From contig JAEZZT010000005.1 of assembly GCA_023418435.1 (NCBI GenBank), forward strand, positions 1 to 9,152: a stretch of DNA of 9,152 nt, in the 5' to 3' direction. The notes beneath the pieces were generated by a model. It saw only the letters and a program-made list of their open reading frames with translations, had not been told where the DNA came from and ran no database searches. Source of the stretch: Bacillota bacterium (lineage in GTDB: Bacteria; Bacillota; Negativicutes; Veillonellales; Negativicoccaceae). The position numbers and the translations under genes were made by a program. Positions within the stretch are counted from its first letter, which is position 1. Every line of letters starts with the position of its first letter. This document shows, in pieces, positions 6,901-9,152 of the stretch.

Positions 6901-7544
6901 GTCAAGATGTCAATGTCTTGGTGCTGGATACGGAAGTGTACTCCAACACCGGCGGTCAGTCCTCCAAGTCTACACCGACGGCAGCGATTGCCAAGTTTGC
7001 AGCCGGCGGAAAAGATACGCGGAAAAAAGATTTGGGTATGATGGCGATTACTTACGGATACGTATATGTAGCGCAAATCGCCATGGGTGCAGATAAGAAC
7101 CAGGCACTCAAAGCGATTGCTGAAGCGGAAGCCTATCCGGGACCGTCATTGATTATCGCCTACTCGCCATGTATCAGCCACGGTTTGCGTGGCGGTATGG
7201 GCTTGTCGCAAGAAGAAGAAAAGAGAGCGGTAGAATGCGGATATTGGACGAATTTCCGTTATCATCCGGATCTCGCCGCCCAAGGCAAGAACCCGATGCA
7301 TGTCGATTCGCGTGAACCGAAAGGCGATTTCCGCGATTTCTTGATGGGAGAAGTCCGTTTCTCGTCCTTGCAGAAGATGTTCCCCGAAAAGGCGGAAGAA
7401 CTCTTTGCCAAGACGGAAAACGATGCCAAAGTTCGTCGTGAAAGCTACTTGCGTCTGCAACGCTCGTGGGATTACGAAGAGGCAGCGAGAAAAGCTGCCG
7501 AAGTCACCGATGCGCCGGAAGGGACTTCGTATCGAATTCAATAA
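3966..7544 (+). CDS. nifJ: Pyruvate:ferredoxin (flavodoxin) oxidoreductase, single-chain
   Basis: This 1192-residue enzyme oxidatively decarboxylates pyruvate with CoA to acetyl-CoA and CO2, passing electrons to ferredoxin or flavodoxin in the cytoplasm. It matches the homodimeric Desulfovibrio africanus-type enzyme along its whole length. Near the start is YPITPSSPMAE (26-36), followed by E58 in VVEMQSEGG, the position of the conserved TPP-activating glutamate. An eight-cysteine ferredoxin domain holds two [4Fe-4S] motifs (C688/691/694/698 and C742/745/748/752). The proximal cluster ligands are C808, C811, C836 and C1069. The TPP/Mg motif runs from GDGWAYD to EVYSNTGGQ (960-997). All cofactor residues are present. 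The chain stops near the end of the catalytic core and lacks the C-terminal extension that shields the D. africanus enzyme from oxygen. ATG 3966 is chosen over TTG 3948 because AAAGGGTGG (3952-3960) lies just upstream and MDGNTAAAYV then begins at the normal place. It is monocistronic. Confidence 0.97.
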   Translation: MKWKTMDGNTAAAYVSYAFTEVAAIYPITPSSPMAELVDEWAANGQLNMFGRPVKVVEMQSEGGAAGMFHGSLQAGALTTTYTASQGLLLMLPNMYKVAGELLPGVFHVAARSLASHALSIFGDHQDVMAARATGCAILAEEGVQEVADLSAVAHLAAIKGRVPFINFFDGFRTSHEIQKIKVLDYGDLAALVDREALAEFRARALTPDRPVVIGTAQNPDIYFQNREASNSYYDQLPDIVEGYMQEINRLTGADYHLFNYYGAPDADRVVIGMGSVTDVAKEACDMLNARGEKTGVLTVHLYRPFSLKHFLAALPTTVRSIAVLDRTKEAGAFGEPLYLDVQSALAQAGRQVTVVGGRYGLSSKDVLPEDLLATFANLQADEPKQRFTLGIVDDITHLSLARIATTAESDGHISCKFWGFGSDGTVGANKSAIKIIGDHTDMYAQGYFAYDSKKSGGVTISHLRFGNVPLRRPYLIRHADFIACHRQAYVYEYDLLRGLKDGGTFLLNCTWSAEELEEKLPALMKRKLAKQHAQFYIIDAAKIAMELGLGGRINMIMQSAFFELAKVIPVEDAIAYLKVAIEDSYGRKGQAVVDQNCQAVERGCQSLVKVEIPEHWRHAVDTDEQLAKRPRPEFIQKICDVMNRQEGDDLPVSAFADRPDGTFPVGTSQYEKRATALHVPEWIPENCIQCNQCAFVCPHATIRPVLATDEEVEAAPEGFIVREAMGAKGLKFRIVISQEDCYGCGNCAHVCPAKQKALVMKPIEEELAKQPLWDYAMQLPKKPNPMKKETVKGSQFEQPYFEFSGACAGCGETPYVKLVTQLFGDRMMIANATGCSSIYSASAPSMPYTTNACGQGPAWANSLFEDNAEFGLGMFTGVQTLRERLAAEVETILAGTDVDEELRGALQEWYELRDQSAGTRDRAERVIALLDQRADSAIAEKLLEYRDYFLKRSQWIFGGDGWAYDIGYGGLDHVLASGQDVNVLVLDTEVYSNTGGQSSKSTPTAAIAKFAAGGKDTRKKDLGMMAITYGYVYVAQIAMGADKNQALKAIAEAEAYPGPSLIIAYSPCISHGLRGGMGLSQEEEKRAVECGYWTNFRYHPDLAAQGKNPMHVDSREPKGDFRDFLMGEVRFSSLQKMFPEKAEELFAKTENDAKVRRESYLRLQRSWDYEEAARKAAEVTDAPEGTSYRIQ

Positions 7545-7559
7545 GAAATAAATGGCAAC

Positions 7560-7593
7560 GCCCACCGGGAGAGTTTCTCTCGGTGGGCATTTT
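7560..7593 (+). terminator. Intrinsic terminator after PFOR
   Basis: The stem GCCCACC (7560-7566) pairs with GGTGGGC (7582-7588), continued inward by GAGAG (7569-7573) with CTCTC (7577-7581), leaving two bulged G and a TTT loop. ATTTT follows. It lies 15 bases past the PFOR stop codon and is the most GC-rich hairpin in the window. Confidence 0.85.
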
Positions 7594-7647
7594 GATATCC
7601 AAATTCTCCGGCAAGGTATTGAAGAAAAAATAACGTTTTATGTGACT

Positions 7648-7681
7648 AAAAAAGACCTCAAACTGTGAGAGATGTTTTTTT
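7648..7681 (+). terminator. Imperfect A/T-flanked hairpin, possible second terminator
   Basis: An A-run (7648-7653) faces a T-run (7675-7681), with CTCA (7657-7660) and TGAG (7666-7669) forming the inner stem around AACTG. The middle is mismatched. It could be a backup terminator upstream of the HIRAN-gene promoter, but the pairing is weak. Confidence 0.25.
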
Positions 7682-7698
7682 CGGATCAGAGAGATGTT
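7667..7698 (+). repeat. Direct repeat GAGAGATGTT upstream of the HIRAN gene
   Basis: Two exact 10-base copies lie at 7667-7676 and 7689-7698, 22 bp apart start to start, about two helical turns, so a protein could bind both on one DNA face. The second copy runs into the palindrome at 7693-7709 and the -10 element. Confidence 0.45.
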
Positions 7699-7709
7699 AG
7701 AATAACATC
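7693..7709. promoter_or_regulatory. Palindrome GATGTTA-GAA-TAACATC overlapping an extended -10
   Basis: Exact 7-bp arms 7693-7699 and 7703-7709 surround GAA. The dyad contains TG-T-TAGAAT (7695-7703), a full extended -10 element placed 32 bases before the ATG at 7736, so a bound repressor would block the promoter. The 13-bp core TGTTA-N3-TAACA is shorter than the TnrA/GlnR site (TGTNA-N7-TNACA), and it does not match the Firmicute LexA consensus, so the binding protein is unknown. Confidence 0.5.
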
Positions 7710-7735
7710 ATCAAAGGAATAAGGAGGTATAAAAA

Positions 7736-8161
7736 ATGACCAGAAACAGAAAAATTTTGATGAACAGAGAAAGAGAAGAATTTGCTAAACAAGATCCGAT
7801 CTATGTCACCATCGTTGGTATTGGATATTCGCCTTTAAAACAAATACTCATGCAAACGGGAACTATTTTGCGTTGTGAAAAAGAACCGGATAACAAATAT
7901 GATCATGAGGCAATTAAAGTTTGTTTGCCGATTGGAGAAATTGGCGGATATATAGCCAACAGCATTAATACCGTTGTCCGCGGAACATATAGTGCAGGTC
8001 GCTTATATGACAAAATGGGAGAAGTCAACTATGTGCAAGTGGTTGGTAGTAACAAAGAATGCTTGCTGGGGATTCTCTTGGGAGATAGCCCCGAAAATGA
8101 AGTCGCATGGAAAAACACCATTTTGGACTCAGCGGAAAAGATCATGAAATATTCCAAATAA
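7736..8161 (+). CDS. Small stand-alone HIRAN-domain protein
   Basis: This 141-residue protein carries the HIRAN signature: a strand YVTIVGIGY (23-31), the acidic-turn motif CEKEPDNKYDHEAIKV (47-62), then the glycine turn GEIGGYIA (67-74). In larger proteins such as HLTF/Rad5 the HIRAN domain recognises DNA ends, especially 3'-OH single-stranded tips; bacteria also have single-domain forms of unknown role. There is no helicase, nuclease or membrane segment here. The basic N terminus (TRNRKILMNREREEF) and the helical end (EVAWKNTILDSAEKIMKYS) flank the domain. The start is supported by AAGGAGGT at 7721-7728. It is monocistronic, between the PFOR terminator and a convergent sugar transferase gene, and its promoter lies under a palindrome, suggesting conditional expression. 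Domain call is fairly sure; cellular role is unknown. Confidence 0.75.
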   Translation: MTRNRKILMNREREEFAKQDPIYVTIVGIGYSPLKQILMQTGTILRCEKEPDNKYDHEAIKVCLPIGEIGGYIANSINTVVRGTYSAGRLYDKMGEVNYVQVVGSNKECLLGILLGDSPENEVAWKNTILDSAEKIMKYSK

Positions 8162-8202
8162 TAGAGACGATTCATGTTTTAACATTTTTTCCTCTTTTCA
8201 CG

Positions 8203-8249
8203 AAAAGAACCAAGCCATCACAGATAGCTTAGTTCTTTTTGTTTTTTTT
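8203..8249 (+). terminator. Intrinsic terminator of the HIRAN gene
   Basis: Arms 8203-8215 and 8227-8239 pair with a single C/A mismatch (a G-U pair in minus-strand RNA), followed on the plus strand by two T-runs (8235-8240 and 8242-8249). It is a strong plus-strand terminator. The right arm and T-tract overlap the last codons and stop of the convergent transferase gene; on the minus strand only TTTT follows, so it is weaker that way. Confidence 0.8.
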
Positions 8250-9146
8250 GAAGATTTGCTTGAAACGATAGTATCTTTCCGCTCCTATGACTTTATATTT
8301 AAGAAAACTTCTAAGTTTTTGTATGGGACTATTTCGCCAACTAGCTGCATAGTGATGGATAGTATATGAGTTTTCAGTGGGAATAAAGTTTCGGAGTTTC
8401 ATGCTTCCGGGATAGAAATAATCTTGCGGAAAGAAAGCTATATCGGGTTCGGGATATTGTATAGTTCCGTTATCTTTAAACTCACAATGGTAAAACTTAT
8501 TGATTTGATTGGTGTTTTTAGTAACGATAGTAGAAAAATGGGTTTCTGCATCATAGCTAAGATCCTGGTAGACATCAAATAAGCTTTTGGTTAAGTAATG
8601 TTGAGGGGCACTCCCAATAATTCCGGCAGAAATGTAATCTTTGCTTTCGAAACCCGCAAAAAAAGAATAAGACAAAAAATCATCTAATGGTTTTAAGAGC
8701 TCCATATCGGTATCTAAATATATACCACCATATTGATAGAGGACTTTTAGTCGTATGTAGTCGCTGACAAAAGCCCATTTCTTTTTACGATAGGCTTCAC
8801 GTGTATAACGGGCAGATTGAATATCAAAATTAGTTTCATTCCATTCGATTATTTCATAATCAGGACAATATGTACGCCAAGTATCTATCATTCTCTTGAC
8901 TTCCGGAGGTAGCTTTTTATTTCCTACCCAAACATAATGAATTATTTTAGGAATAGGGGTTTCAATAAAATTATTAGAGGAATCTCTATCAATATTGTAG
9001 GTGGGATTATTGACTGTAAAATCGAATTTCTGAAAGGAAATATTTCTGGTGTTTGAAAAATGAGGGTTAAAATTGTTGATAATAGGGGAAATTTTCAAAC
9101 TTGGAAAGCCATTAAGTGTTTTAGATAAACAGAAACTATGATTCAT
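8229..9146 (-). CDS. GT32-type sugar transferase (Gly_transf_sug / OCH1-like, DXD motif); 5' end uncertain
   Basis: The catalytic part begins at IPKIIHYVWVGNKKLP (65-80), the usual N terminus of bacterial GT32-type transferases that add a hexose to capsule, exopolysaccharide or LPS chains using a nucleotide sugar. It continues with WAFVSDYIRLKVLYQYGGIYLDTD (124-147), carrying the metal/nucleotide-sugar DXD motif D145-T-D147, and ends with the conserved HHYAASW (264-270). No transmembrane segment is seen, so it is probably cytosolic or membrane-associated. About 64 residues precede the catalytic start, rich in Asn, Phe and Ser and without a clear domain; family members often start right at that motif. 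The frame remains open from ATG 9146 to the window edge (9152), so the true start may lie further out. The gene is visibly more AT-rich than its neighbours, suggesting an acquired surface-glycan region. Donor and acceptor are unknown. Confidence 0.85.
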   Translation of the reverse strand: MNHSFCLSKTLNGFPSLKISPIINNFNPHFSNTRNISFQKFDFTVNNPTYNIDRDSSNNFIETPIPKIIHYVWVGNKKLPPEVKRMIDTWRTYCPDYEIIEWNETNFDIQSARYTREAYRKKKWAFVSDYIRLKVLYQYGGIYLDTDMELLKPLDDFLSYSFFAGFESKDYISAGIIGSAPQHYLTKSLFDVYQDLSYDAETHFSTIVTKNTNQINKFYHCEFKDNGTIQYPEPDIAFFPQDYFYPGSMKLRNFIPTENSYTIHHYAASWRNSPIQKLRSFLKYKVIGAERYYRFKQIFKKNKKN

Positions 9147-9152
9147 AAGATT

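Noticed and set aside
6454..7041. 195-codon plus-strand frame inside PFOR, and a similar 88-codon one at 6830-7096
   Set aside because: Shifted-frame shadows over the TPP-binding region, whose correct frame encodes clear conserved motifs.
8194..8207. CTTTTC-AC-GAAAAG palindrome before the HIRAN terminator
   Set aside because: Short, AT-rich and with a loop too small for a stable hairpin; likely chance overlap with the terminator's left arm.

Overview
The window looks like chromosomal DNA from an anaerobic, outer-membrane-bearing Firmicute, most likely in the Negativicutes (Veillonella/Megasphaera/Dialister-type). Two things support this. The left edge carries the C-terminal end of a YadA-type trimeric autotransporter, which needs an outer membrane. 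The centre carries a full-length pyruvate:ferredoxin oxidoreductase, the central enzyme of anaerobic pyruvate fermentation. Strong AGGAGG-type ribosome binding sites and moderate G+C fit the same picture. Genus-level placement is inference. No rRNA, tRNA, CRISPR array, IS element or prophage gene is visible.

Left part (1-2550): the adhesin tail ends at 283 and is followed by two strong hairpins (328-361 and 383-422). An extended -10 promoter then leads into a probable two-gene unit: an Asp/Glu racemase family enzyme (542-1243) and an M20D metallo-amidohydrolase (1332-2516). The pair may release and interconvert amino acids, but substrates cannot be read from sequence. A symmetric terminator abuts the amidohydrolase stop codon and also serves the convergent minus-strand unit.

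Middle (2575-7593): a LysR-type regulator (2864-3793, minus) overlaps by 8 nt a 98-codon single-pass membrane protein with a soluble, probably extracytoplasmic tail (2575-2871, minus). This suggests translational coupling. The regulator is divergent from the pyruvate:ferredoxin oxidoreductase gene (start 3966, end 7544). The shared intergenic region holds three inverted repeats that are candidate operators, so control of PFOR, of the regulator itself, or of both is a reasonable hypothesis. PFOR ends at a GC-rich terminator.

Right part (7594-9152): a small stand-alone HIRAN-domain protein (7736-8161) follows a promoter whose -10 lies inside a 7-3-7 palindrome, with a direct repeat two helical turns upstream, which looks like an operator. 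It converges on an AT-rich GT32-type sugar transferase gene (8229-9146, minus) that is still open at the window edge. The drop in G+C at this end suggests an accessory or acquired surface-polysaccharide region. No intergenic stretch exceeds 300 bases; the longest, 284-541, holds the two hairpins and the racemase promoter.
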